Shown here in pieces: positions 35,936-44,923 of a stretch of DNA of 64,000 nucleotides (its first letter is position 1; each line of letters starts with the position of its first letter). The DNA is from Stenotrophomonas sp046736075 (lineage in GTDB: Bacteria > Pseudomonadota > Gammaproteobacteria > Xanthomonadales > Xanthomonadaceae). The stretch lies in NCBI RefSeq assembly GCF_046736075.1, contig NZ_CP177163.1:3410001-3474000 (forward strand), in the 5' to 3' direction. A program made the position numbers and the translations under genes. The notes beneath the pieces are model-generated. The model was not told the DNA's origin. It was given only the letters and a program-made list of their open reading frames with translations, and did no database searches.

Positions 35936-37656
35936 TGCGTGCGTATTCCCCTTTGTCGCTGGGCCTGTCGCTGGCTCTGCTGAGCAGTGCCGCTGCGGCG
36001 GGCAATCGCCCGGACTACGTGGGCACGCTGGAACCGTTCGCCAGCGATGCGGTGTACTTCGTGGTGACCGACCGCTTCGTCAACGGTGATCCGTCCAACG
36101 ACCACCGCGACCAGGGCGGCACGCACCGCACCTTCGACATTCCCGTGCCGTGCCCGGACAAGGTGGACGGCAACATCGGCTACCTGGGCGGTGATTTCAG
36201 GGGCGTGCTCGACAACGCGGCGTACATCCGCAACCTGGGCTTCGGCGCGGTGTGGATCACCCCCATCGTCGACAACCCGGACGAGGCCTTCACCGGCAGC
36301 AAGCCGATCAGCTGCACCAGCACGCTTACCGACCGCGGCAAGACCGGCTACCACGGGTACTGGGGCATCAACTTCTACAGAGTCGATGAGCACCTGCCCA
36401 GCAAGGACCTGGACTTTGCCGGGCTCACCCGCGGCCTGCACGACGCCGACCTGAAAGTGGTGCTGGACATCGTTGCCAACCACGGCTCACCCGCGTGGAC
36501 GATGCCGGTGAAGCAGCCGCAGTTCGGCCAGATTTTCGACAAGGACGGCACCCTCATCGCCGACCACCAGAACCTGCCGCCGCAGCAGCTCGATCCGGCG
36601 CACAACCCGCTGCACGCGTTCTACAACAGCATCGGCCCGGTTGACAGCAAGGACGGCTCGATCTTCGACGGCAACCTGGCCGAGCTGGGCGACTTCAACC
36701 AGCACAACCCGGCCGTGATGGACTACCTGGTGGGCGCCTACCTGCAGTGGACCGCGCAGGGCGTGGACGCGCTGCGTATCGACACCATCGGCTGGCTGCC
36801 GCACCCGTGGTGGCATGAATTCGTCAACCGCATCCGCGCCGAACACCCGGGCATGTTCATGTTCGGCGAGGCCTTCGACTACGACGCCGCCAGGATTGCC
36901 GAGCACACCTGGCCCGCCAATGCCAACGTCAGCGTGCTGGATTTCCCGCTGCGTGGCGCGCTGTCGTCGGTGTTCGGCAAGGAGCAGAAGGGCTTCCAGG
37001 CGCTGGCCGAACCGCTGCACCTGGTTGGCGGCCCGTATGCGAATCCGTACGCGCTGATGAGCTTCTACGACAACCACGACATGGCGCGGCTGGATGCCAC
37101 CGACACCGGTTTCATCGACGCGCACAACTGGCTTTTCACCGCGCGCGGCATCCCGGTGCTGTACTACGGGTCGGAAACCGGCTTCATGCGCAGCCGTGCC
37201 GAACATGCCGGCAACCGTGCGTACTTCGGTCAGGCACGGGTGGACGCCGCGCCGCAGAGCCCGATCTTCGCGCCGCTGCAGCGCATCGCCCGCCTGCGTC
37301 AGGCGACCCCGGCGCTGCAGCGCGGCCTGCAGGTCAACGAGCGTCTGCAGGGCGACGAAGCGGTGTTCTACCGTGTGCTGCAGCACGGCGACGTCGCCCA
37401 GACTGCGCTGGTGCTGCTCAACAAGGGCGACACCGCGCGCAGCATCGAAGTCCGCCGCTACCTGCAGCCGGGCACCTGGCGCGACGCGCTGGGCGAGGGC
37501 AGCGTTGCCGTGGGTGGGGTGCTGAAGGTCGAGGTGCCCGCGCATGGCGTGCGCGTGTTCGTGCTCGATGCCCCGGTCGCCCAGAAGGCGCTGCAGGCCG
37601 AGCTGCAGCGGGCGGTCGACGACCAGCAGGCCAGAACCCGCCGGCTGGCCCGGTAA
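35935..37656 (+). CDS. Exported GH13 alpha-amylase/cyclomaltodextrinase-like enzyme
   Basis: A 573-residue GH13 enzyme with a signal peptide (MRAYSPLSLGLSLALLSSAA AA). Conserved regions: DIVANHG; nucleophile D283 in LRIDTIGW; acid/base E312 in MFGEAFDYD; D382 in FYDNHDMAR. The YFVVTDRFVNGDPSNDH start with a Ca-site-like region and the GGDFRGV element resemble CGTase/alpha-amylase subfamilies. It would split starch fragments or cyclodextrins in the periplasm (or outside), feeding the transporter encoded just upstream. Strong ribosome binding site (AGGAGG) inside the MFS gene. The C-terminal tail is rich in Gln/Arg and has no recognised domain. Confidence 0.92.
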   Translation: MRAYSPLSLGLSLALLSSAAAAGNRPDYVGTLEPFASDAVYFVVTDRFVNGDPSNDHRDQGGTHRTFDIPVPCPDKVDGNIGYLGGDFRGVLDNAAYIRNLGFGAVWITPIVDNPDEAFTGSKPISCTSTLTDRGKTGYHGYWGINFYRVDEHLPSKDLDFAGLTRGLHDADLKVVLDIVANHGSPAWTMPVKQPQFGQIFDKDGTLIADHQNLPPQQLDPAHNPLHAFYNSIGPVDSKDGSIFDGNLAELGDFNQHNPAVMDYLVGAYLQWTAQGVDALRIDTIGWLPHPWWHEFVNRIRAEHPGMFMFGEAFDYDAARIAEHTWPANANVSVLDFPLRGALSSVFGKEQKGFQALAEPLHLVGGPYANPYALMSFYDNHDMARLDATDTGFIDAHNWLFTARGIPVLYYGSETGFMRSRAEHAGNRAYFGQARVDAAPQSPIFAPLQRIARLRQATPALQRGLQVNERLQGDEAVFYRVLQHGDVAQTALVLLNKGDTARSIEVRRYLQPGTWRDALGEGSVAVGGVLKVEVPAHGVRVFVLDAPVAQKALQAELQRAVDDQQARTRRLAR

Positions 37657-37708
37657 GCCCGCTGGCGCCGGCAGGTACAATGGGCGCCCCCGCACCGCCC
37701 GCACTGCC

Positions 37709-38089
37709 ATGACCGACCTTCCCCCGCAGACCCCGATCGAAACCCTGCTGGCGTCCGCGATGGACGGGCAGCTCCCGATCGGGCTGTTCATGAAGGCCTT
37801 CGTGGCCGCCGAGGTGGTGCTGCAGACCGGCAGCCTGGTCACCCCCGACGGCAGCGGCTTCGACCCGCTGCTGTTCGACAAGCAGGGCGTCCTGCACGTG
37901 GCGGTGTTCACCGACCTGTCGCGCGTGGGGTTCCACAACCAGCAGGCACCGCACACGATCCGCATGCTGATGATCGAGGTACTGCGCCGCGTGCCGGGCG
38001 GCTACGGCGTGGTCGTCAACCCTGGCACCCGGCTGGGCTTTGAACTGTCGCCGGGTGGCATCGGCGAAATCCTCAAGGATTTCGGCTGA
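37709..38089 (+). CDS. SseB-like family protein
   Basis: A 126-residue soluble protein with the SseB N-terminal pattern: PIETLLASAMDGQLPIGLFM, FDPLLFDKQGVLHVAVFTDL and GYGVVVNPGTRLGFELSPGG. SseB-domain proteins have poorly defined roles. A TACAAT -10-like element lies 34 bp upstream of the ATG, so it is probably transcribed separately from the amylase operon. SMAG array C begins 8 bp after the stop. Confidence 0.78.
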   Translation: MTDLPPQTPIETLLASAMDGQLPIGLFMKAFVAAEVVLQTGSLVTPDGSGFDPLLFDKQGVLHVAVFTDLSRVGFHNQQAPHTIRMLMIEVLRRVPGGYGVVVNPGTRLGFELSPGGIGEILKDFG

Positions 38090-38096
38090 CGCACAG

Positions 38097-38712
38097 GTAG
38101 AGCCGACCGTTGGTCGGCTGCTCTCCGTTCCGTTCGCGGTGTGCGTGATTGCCGGCCGGCGGCCGGCACTACGGTTGTTGCCGGTGTGCGTGACCCACCG
38201 GTAGAGCCGACCGTTGGTCGGCTGCCCTCCGTTCCGTTCGCGGTGTGCGTGGTTGCCGGCCAGCGGCCGGCACTACGGGATGTCGGCGGTGACCCGCCGG
38301 TAGAGCCGACCGTTGGTCGGCTGCTCTCCGTTCCGTTCGCGGTGTGCGTGGTTGCCGGCCGGCGGCCGGCACTACGGGATGTCGGCTGACCCGCCGGTAG
38401 AGCCGACCGTTGGTCGGCTGCTCTCCGGTCCGTTCGCGGTGTACGTGGTTGCCGGCCAGCGGCCGGCACTACGGGATGTCGGCTGACCCGCCGGTAGAGC
38501 CGACCGTTGGTCGGCTGCTCTCCGTTCCGTTCGCGGTGTACGTGGTTGCCGGCCAGCGGCCGGCACTACGGGATGTCGGCTGACCCACCGGTAGAGCCGA
38601 CCGTTGGTCGGCTGCTCTCGGCTCCGTTCGCGCTGTACGTGGTTGCCGGCCAGCGGCCGGCACTACGGGATGTTCGCGGTGTACGTGGTTGCCGGCCAAC
38701 GGCCGGCACTAC
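38097..38712. repeat. SMAG array C (six direct and seven inverted units)
   Basis: Direct units starting GTAGAGCCGACCGTTGG at 38097, 38201, 38300, 38397, 38494 and 38591 alternate with inverted units ending GGCCGGCACTAC (CTAC at 38169, 38273, 38372, 38469, 38566, 38663 and 38709). Spacing falls from 104 to 99 and then exactly 97 bp three times, so the last blocks are recent duplications. The two unit types have different stems (GCCGACC and GCCGGCC). It contains no gene and ends in the stop codon of the convergent permease/peptidase gene. Confidence 0.93.
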
Positions 38713-41700
38713 GGGGTTACTTTGCGGCGGTTGTCGTTGCTGACGCGGTCGATCAGTTTGTTGTACGGATCGAAGCCGGCTTCATCGGGCTTCTGGTCGA
38801 CGGTGACGGTCAGGGTCGGCGTGGCCTCGGTGATGTGGTGGCGCTGCAGGTACAGCACCTTCTGGTCGCGTTCCTTGCCCGACGGCGCGTTGGCGAACAC
38901 GCCCACCTCGATCCAGTCGTCCATCGTCCCGGCGGTCTCCTTGCCGGTGCCGTCGGCGTACCGCTTCTCGGCATGCAGCGCCAGGGTGACGTCGTAGCGT
39001 CCATCCGGACGCTTGCGCGCGGTGGCCGACAGCAACCGGTTGTCGTAGAAGCTGATCTTCTCGAACAGGTCGGTGACCAGCTGCTGGCGATCGGCCGGGG
39101 TTTCGGCACGGATGTAGCCCAGCAGCTCGCGCGAGGTGGTGTACGGCGGCTGCTGGAAGCCCTTGTCCTGCAGGAAGCGTTTGAGCGCCCGGTTCAATGC
39201 CTCCTCGCCGATCTCCTCGCGCAGGCGGTAGAACACCAGCGAACCCTTCTGGTAGTGGATGTACTGCTGATTCTCCACCCGCTCCAGCGGCAGTTCCTCG
39301 ATGCGCTCGCCGCCGCGGCCGGACAGGTAGCGGTCCAGCTCGGTCTTCAGGAACTGGCGCATGTGCTGGCGACCGTACTCCTTCTCCATCACCATCAGGG
39401 CCGAGTACTGCGACAGCGACTCGGACAGCACCGTCGCGCCCTGCACGTTGGCCCCGATCACCTGGTGCGCCCACCATTGGTGCGCGATCTCATGGGCGGT
39501 CACGTAGAACACGTAGTCCACATCGTCCGGGTCACGCAGGTCGGCGATGAAGCCGATCGACTCGGAGTAGGGGATGGTGTTGGCAAAGGACTGCGCGAAG
39601 CTCTGGTAGCCCGGGAACTCGATGATGCGCACCTGGCGGTGCTGGTACGGGGTGAAGTTGGCCTCGTAGTAGGCCATCGACTTCTGCACCGCCTCGATCA
39701 TGCGGTCCACGTTGTAGGCATGGCGCGGGTCGTAGTAGACCTCGATCGGGATGTCCTTGTAGCGGCCCCGCTTGACCTCCCAGCGCGCCGACAGGTACGC
39801 GTAGAAGTTGAGCATCGGCCGGTCCATCGCGTAGCGGAAGCAGCGCCGCCCATCCACCGTGGTCTCCTCCTGCAGATAACCCGGCGCCAGCGCGATCTGG
39901 TCCGGCGCGGTGCAGATGGTGGTGCGGAACTGCAGCCAGTCGGCGTCGTCGGTGATGTAGGTGTTGGCGCGCGCGGCCTCGTCTTCCAGCTTGGGCATGC
40001 GGGTGGGTTCGCCCAGCCCGCGCTTGCGGCGCTCGTTGCGGTCGGTGAGCTGCAGGCGCTCGTTGTAGCCGAAGTGCGGCAGCATCTGGCTGTTGAAGAA
40101 ACTGCCGTTCTCCACCACGTTGGTGGGCGCCTGCCCGGCGGTGATGCCCTTGGGGCGCTGCTCCACGCGGAAGCGGAAGCGGCGCTCTTCGCCCGGCTGC
40201 AGGGGCGTGGCCAGGTGGTAGATGCGGTAGCCCAGATCCACATCGTGGAAGCCCAGGGTCTGCCCGCCGAGGTCGACCGCGACCAGCTGGCGGTCATCGC
40301 TCATGCCCACATGCACATCGGCGATCGGGGTGGCGTGGGTATTACGCACCGTCCAGTCCGCATCGATGGTCACCGTCTGCGTTTCCGGGTGCAGGTCGAC
40401 CCGGTTGTCCACCGCGATGATGCGCGGCTGCGGCAGGTTGCGGTACTTGGACAGCTCGCGCTCGTAGCGCACCTGCAGATCGCGTTCCTGGTCCGGGGAC
40501 ATGAACGGGTTGCGGATGTTGGTGCTCCAGTACAGCCAGCCGCCAACCGTCACGAAGGCGAGCAGGGCCACGGCCGCTCCCGCACCGGCGGGGCCGCGCA
40601 GGCGGCGGCCGGCCAGGGCCAGGCGCTGGCGCAGGCCCATGCCGACGCCACGCACCCAGAAGGCCGATGCCAGGCACAGCAGCGCCGCCAGCAGCAGCGC
40701 CCAGTAGCTCTGGAAGGCCAGCTGTCCGACCAGGAAGTGGCCGAAGCCGTTCATGTCCGAATACGGCGCATTCGGCCAGCCGCCGAAGTTGTACAGGTTC
40801 TGGGTGTAATCCAGCAGCCCCAGCGCGATCTGGCCGATCATCACCACGATCAGCAGCGCATAGCCGATGAACTTGTTGTTGGTCAGCACCTGCAGCACCA
40901 GCGCCATGCCGCCCATCAGCACGTAGAACACCGAGTCCAGCGCCAGGGTCTGCAGGTACAGCAGCGGTTCCAGCCGCGTATAGCCCTGCGACAGCTGGAT
41001 CAGCATCGATACCACCGCACCGATGGCCTGGAAGCAGACGATCACGGCCACCAGGACGGTGAACTTGGCCAGCAGCGGCACCCAGTTGTGCACCGGCATG
41101 GCGTCGTTGACCTCGTTGAGCCGTGCGCCGCGCTCCTTCCACACCAGTTCACCGGCGTAGAACAGCACGATGATCACCAGCAGCCAGCTGTAGGCGCCCT
41201 GCAGCGATCCGAGCATCTCCGCAGTGACCGGGTAGATCGGCGTGCCGTACAGCGACTGCTGGGATATCGCGTTGGGGATGAAGTTGGCCATGCCCAGCAC
41301 CAGCAGCACCAGGAACGGCACGCTGCGCAGGACGCCGGCGGTATCGAAGCGGACCTGGCGCAGGAACTGGCGCCACCCCGTGGCCACCCCGAAGGTCGGA
41401 TGGATGCGCGGCACCACCACGTCCGCAGGACGCACGCCCGACGCAACCGGCGGCGGCGCCTTGCGGCCCCAGCGGCGGCGACCGCTGCCGCTGCGTTCAG
41501 TGCGGAACAGGGCAAAGGTGGCGGCGAACATCGCCACCGCAGCGGCCAGCCAGACGGCGCGGTTGGCCAGCAGATAGCCGGTCAGTTCCGGCAACTGGGT
41601 GTTGCGCTGTTCGGCGGCCCAGTAGCGGATCGTACGCGACAGGGCGCGCATGCCCAGCGGCTCGGACAGGGTGGCGACCCAGGTGTTGTCGATGTCGCGC

Positions 41701-42287
41701 ATCAGCGACGCGCTCACGCCATACAGCACGAAGTAGCCGATCAGGCCGATGTACACCCACAGGATCGAACGGGTCAGCGCGGCCAGCAGCGCCAGCAGCG
41801 CGGTGGTGAAGATCAGGTTGGGAATGACGACGACGGCGAAGGTCCACGCATACGCGCGCAGCGAGACCGCACCCATCCGCTCCGGGTCCACCCAGGGCAT
41901 GAAGGGGGCCAGGAATAGGCCCAGCGCGATGACCAGATAGAACAGCAGTCCGGCGAACAACGCGGCCAGGATGCGGCCGGTGAGGTAGTCGCGGCGCTTG
42001 ATCGGGCTGGCGAAGATCAGCTCGGCGGTGCCCAGCTCGAAGTCACGCAGCAGCGCATTGCTCACGAACAGCGTGGACACCAGCATCCCCAGCATGGTGA
42101 ACACGCCCATGAAGGTGGCGATCACCGTCGGGGCGTTGCTGTGGACATTGCCGATGCCCCCGCCGATCTGCACCGCGTCGGAGGACGCCGCGGCGAAGGC
42201 CAGCGCCGCGAACAGCGCCGACAGCAGCCACAGCAGGGGGGAGCGGAGCTGCTCGCGCAGCTCGAAGCGGAAGAAGGCAGTGATCAT
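38709..42287 (-). CDS. ABC-2 permease fused to M1 family aminopeptidase
   Basis: A 1192-residue inner-membrane fusion. Residues 1-630 hold about a dozen hydrophobic segments in two ABC-2-type permease sets (FFRFELREQLRSPLLWLLSA; TAELIFASPIKRRDYLTGRI; second set from WRQFLRQVRFDTAGVLRS). Residues 640-1190 are an M1 metallopeptidase with the zinc motif HEIAHQWWAH (H932, H936) and a probable third ligand E956 in TVLSESLSQY, one residue further away than the usual 18-residue spacer. The ATPase partner is encoded 13 bp upstream. The substrate is unknown; the topology suggests peptides or membrane-associated proteins handled in the periplasm. The TAG stop codon is the head of a SMAG unit. Confidence 0.93.
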   Translation of the reverse strand: MITAFFRFELREQLRSPLLWLLSALFAALAFAAASSDAVQIGGGIGNVHSNAPTVIATFMGVFTMLGMLVSTLFVSNALLRDFELGTAELIFASPIKRRDYLTGRILAALFAGLLFYLVIALGLFLAPFMPWVDPERMGAVSLRAYAWTFAVVVIPNLIFTTALLALLAALTRSILWVYIGLIGYFVLYGVSASLMRDIDNTWVATLSEPLGMRALSRTIRYWAAEQRNTQLPELTGYLLANRAVWLAAAVAMFAATFALFRTERSGSGRRRWGRKAPPPVASGVRPADVVVPRIHPTFGVATGWRQFLRQVRFDTAGVLRSVPFLVLLVLGMANFIPNAISQQSLYGTPIYPVTAEMLGSLQGAYSWLLVIIVLFYAGELVWKERGARLNEVNDAMPVHNWVPLLAKFTVLVAVIVCFQAIGAVVSMLIQLSQGYTRLEPLLYLQTLALDSVFYVLMGGMALVLQVLTNNKFIGYALLIVVMIGQIALGLLDYTQNLYNFGGWPNAPYSDMNGFGHFLVGQLAFQSYWALLLAALLCLASAFWVRGVGMGLRQRLALAGRRLRGPAGAGAAVALLAFVTVGGWLYWSTNIRNPFMSPDQERDLQVRYERELSKYRNLPQPRIIAVDNRVDLHPETQTVTIDADWTVRNTHATPIADVHVGMSDDRQLVAVDLGGQTLGFHDVDLGYRIYHLATPLQPGEERRFRFRVEQRPKGITAGQAPTNVVENGSFFNSQMLPHFGYNERLQLTDRNERRKRGLGEPTRMPKLEDEAARANTYITDDADWLQFRTTICTAPDQIALAPGYLQEETTVDGRRCFRYAMDRPMLNFYAYLSARWEVKRGRYKDIPIEVYYDPRHAYNVDRMIEAVQKSMAYYEANFTPYQHRQVRIIEFPGYQSFAQSFANTIPYSESIGFIADLRDPDDVDYVFYVTAHEIAHQWWAHQVIGANVQGATVLSESLSQYSALMVMEKEYGRQHMRQFLKTELDRYLSGRGGERIEELPLERVENQQYIHYQKGSLVFYRLREEIGEEALNRALKRFLQDKGFQQPPYTTSRELLGYIRAETPADRQQLVTDLFEKISFYDNRLLSATARKRPDGRYDVTLALHAEKRYADGTGKETAGTMDDWIEVGVFANAPSGKERDQKVLYLQRHHITEATPTLTVTVDQKPDEAGFDPYNKLIDRVSNDNRRKVTP

Positions 42288-42300
42288 GGGCGCGCTCCGG

Positions 42301-43194
42301 TCAGGCGGCCCGCGACTGCAGACGCAGTCGCTGGAAATACACATCCTCGAGATCGGGTGCGACCGGCTGGAACCCATCGCCCGGATCGCTGGCACTGTGC
42401 ACGTGGATCACCGGCCGGCCCCCGACCAGGCGCGTGGACAGCACCACATGATTGGCCTCGTAGCCCGCCAGCGCGGACGGATCGACCTGCTTGCGCCACA
42501 CCTGGTGCTGCAGGGCATCGATCGCATCGCTGGGCTTGCCGGTCAGCAGCACCTGGCCCTTGTTCATGATCGCCATCGTCGGGCACAGGTCGGTCACGTC
42601 CTCCACGATGTGGGTGGACAGGATCACCGCCACGTTCTCGCCGATGGCCGCCAGCAGGTTGAGGAAGCGGTTGCGCTCCTCCGGGTCCAGGCCAGCGGTG
42701 GGCTCATCGACGATCACCAGGCGCGGATCGCCGAGCAGCGCCTGGGCGATGCCGAAGCGCTGGCGCATGCCACCGGAGTAGGTGCCCAGCTTGCGCTTGC
42801 GCGCGTCCCACAGGTTCACCTGCTGCAGCAGGCCGTCCACCACCTCGCGGCGCTGGCCCTTGTGGGTGATGCCCTTCAGCACCGCGAAGTGTTCCAGCAG
42901 ATCCAGCGCGCTGACCTTGGGGTACACCCCGAAATCCTGCGGCAGATAGCCCAGCCGGCGGCGCACGGCATCCTTGTCGCGCAGCACATCGATGGGTGCC
43001 TCGCCGGGAATTTCCAGCGTTACGCTGCCGCTGTCGGCTTCCTGGAGCGTGGACAGGGTGCGCATCAGCGAGGATTTGCCGGCGCCGTTGGGCCCCAACA
43101 GTCCGAACATGCCACGGGGAATATCCAGGGTGACCGCGTTGAGCGCGTGCACGCCATTGGCGTAGGTCTTGGACAGCGAGCGGATCTGCAGCAT
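42301..43194 (-). CDS. ABC transporter ATP-binding protein, partner of the permease/peptidase
   Basis: A 297-residue ATPase. Walker A GPNGAGKSS (residues 34-42), Q-loop YLPQDFGVY, signature YSGGMRQRFG, Walker B LVIVDEPTAGLDP and switch STHIVED are intact. It has the CcmA/NatA-type architecture of ABC-2 exporters, with a C-terminal extension of about 80 residues (HVVLSTRLVGGRPVIHVHSA). It is followed on the same strand by the permease fusion and should form one transport complex at the inner membrane. The longer frame upstream overlaps the divergent gene and is not used. Confidence 0.94.
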   Translation of the reverse strand: MLQIRSLSKTYANGVHALNAVTLDIPRGMFGLLGPNGAGKSSLMRTLSTLQEADSGSVTLEIPGEAPIDVLRDKDAVRRRLGYLPQDFGVYPKVSALDLLEHFAVLKGITHKGQRREVVDGLLQQVNLWDARKRKLGTYSGGMRQRFGIAQALLGDPRLVIVDEPTAGLDPEERNRFLNLLAAIGENVAVILSTHIVEDVTDLCPTMAIMNKGQVLLTGKPSDAIDALQHQVWRKQVDPSALAGYEANHVVLSTRLVGGRPVIHVHSASDPGDGFQPVAPDLEDVYFQRLRLQSRAA

Positions 43195-43364
43195 TGGGGC
43201 GGACACCTTTCCCTGTGTTGAAGATCGACTTATCCGGGGAAACGGACGGCGCTGCATCCGCCGTAAGTCATGGGCGGCCACCGGGGCGGCCGGCCGCGGC
43301 CTGCAACCGTCGTCGCATCGGCCGTATCCCAACCGCATGCCCCTGCCACCGGAGACGTCACCGC

Positions 43365-44903
43365 ATGACTGCCGCATCGCCCGCCGTACCCGTTTCCACC
43401 CCAGTACGCGCCCTGGTGGCGGCCGCCGCGCTGGCCGTCGCCCTCGTCGCCCGGGCCGGTACAGCCGCACCGCCACCGCCGGACTTCGCAGGGCTGGACC
43501 GCCTGATCGCGCAGACACGGGCGCTGAGCGGCCTGCCCGCCGGCACCGCGGTGGTGGTGGTCAGGGACGGGCAGGTGATCCACCAGGCGTACAGCGGCTA
43601 TGCCGACATCGCCGCGCGTACCCCGGTGAGCGCGGCCACGGTCTTCTACATCGCCTCGGCCACCAAGCCGATGTTCGCGCTGAACGCGCTGTTGGCCGAG
43701 GCCGACGGGCGCCTGGACACGGGCATGTCACTGCAGTCGATGTTCCCCGACGTTGCCTTCCAGGGATTCGATGCCGGCGCGGTGACCGCGCGCGACCTGC
43801 TCACCCATACCGCCGGCGTGGACAACACCGGCCTGGCCTGGGCGACGGCCTACAGCGGTGTGCACGATGCCGCGTCGCGGCGGGCCCTGGTGGCGGCTAC
43901 CGTGGGCGATCCAGCGGCGCCGCGCGGGCAGTTCGCGTACACCAACGTCGGCTACAACCTGCTCAGCGTATGGATGGAGCAGATGCCGGGCCCATCGTGG
44001 CAGGACCAGTTGGCCCGCACGGTGTTCCAGCCGCTTGGCATGCGGCACACCAGCGCCCGCATCAGCACCGCCACCGCCGGGGGATGGCAACTGGCGCGAC
44101 CGTACTCGCTGGCCAGCGCGCAGCCGGATGTGCCGCTGTATCTGGTCAAGGACGATACGACCATGCAGGCCGCCGGCGGGGTGGTGTCCAGCGCCCCCGA
44201 TCTGGCCCGGCTGCTGATTGCCGAGCTGTCCGCCACGGGCGGGAGCGGTCTGCCGCGCGACGTCATCGCGCGTTCGCAGCAGCGGCAGGTGTCGCTGTCA
44301 TCGCGCTACCAGGACATCGAGCGCAACGGCTATGCGTGGGGCTGGTACACCGGGACCTACAAGGGCCAGACGATGCTGCATCACTTCGGCGGCTTCGCCG
44401 GGTTCCACGCGCACCTGTCCTTCATGCCCGGGCGGAACCTGGGCCTGGTGGTGCTCACCAACGAGGACGTGCTGGGCGCCAGGATGACCGCGTTGATTGC
44501 CGACCATGTGTACGGCGCGCTGCTGGGGGAGCCGGATGTCGAGGCCAGGACGCAGGCGCGCTTCGCAGCCCTGCAGGCCCAGACCGGCCAGGCCCTGCAG
44601 GCGATGGCCGGGCAGCGTGCATCGGTGCAGGCGCGCCCGTGGACGCTGTCGCAGGCGCGATCCCGCTACACCGGAACCTACGCCAACGCGCTGCTCGGCA
44701 CCGTGGCCGTGGAGGAATCCGGGGCGCAGGCGTTGCGGCTGCGCTGGGGCCGGCTGGATGCAGTGGCCAGCGCAGGCACGCAGCCGGACCAGGTCCGGGT
44801 CGAGTTCGTGCCCAACAGCGGCCAGTGGCTCGAGTTCCGCATGGCCGATGCGCAGCCGCGCGCGATCGTCTTCGAGGGGATGGTGTTCGACAGGACGCCC
44901 TGA
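43365..44903 (+). CDS. Exported serine beta-lactamase-family hydrolase
   Basis: A 512-residue penicillin-binding-protein-like hydrolase. N-terminal hydrophobic leader (VRALVAAAALAVALVARAG). SxxK motif S98-A-T-K101 (IASATKPMF), YxN-type motif in GQFAYTNVGYNLLS and an HxG motif in HHFGGFAGFHAHL. Such proteins range from D-amino-acid peptidases and esterases to class C-like beta-lactamases; the C-terminal 100 residues (RYTGTYANALLGTVAVEE) form an extra beta domain common in esterase-like members. Antibiotic hydrolysis cannot be concluded from this sequence. Divergent from the ABC operon; ATG chosen after GGAG. Confidence 0.88.
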   Translation: MTAASPAVPVSTPVRALVAAAALAVALVARAGTAAPPPPDFAGLDRLIAQTRALSGLPAGTAVVVVRDGQVIHQAYSGYADIAARTPVSAATVFYIASATKPMFALNALLAEADGRLDTGMSLQSMFPDVAFQGFDAGAVTARDLLTHTAGVDNTGLAWATAYSGVHDAASRRALVAATVGDPAAPRGQFAYTNVGYNLLSVWMEQMPGPSWQDQLARTVFQPLGMRHTSARISTATAGGWQLARPYSLASAQPDVPLYLVKDDTTMQAAGGVVSSAPDLARLLIAELSATGGSGLPRDVIARSQQRQVSLSSRYQDIERNGYAWGWYTGTYKGQTMLHHFGGFAGFHAHLSFMPGRNLGLVVLTNEDVLGARMTALIADHVYGALLGEPDVEARTQARFAALQAQTGQALQAMAGQRASVQARPWTLSQARSRYTGTYANALLGTVAVEESGAQALRLRWGRLDAVASAGTQPDQVRVEFVPNSGQWLEFRMADAQPRAIVFEGMVFDRTP

Positions 44904-44923
44904 GCGCGCCACGGCACGCCAGC

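Noticed and set aside
38097..38712. CRISPR array
   Set aside because: Repeats are palindromic GTAG units in alternating orientation with nearly identical spacers, and no cas gene is nearby. Same for the arrays at 22.3 and 26.5 kb.
43365..44903. Class C beta-lactamase
   Set aside because: SxxK, YxN-like and HxG motifs fit esterase/peptidase members, the protein is over 500 residues, and there is no ampR-like regulator.
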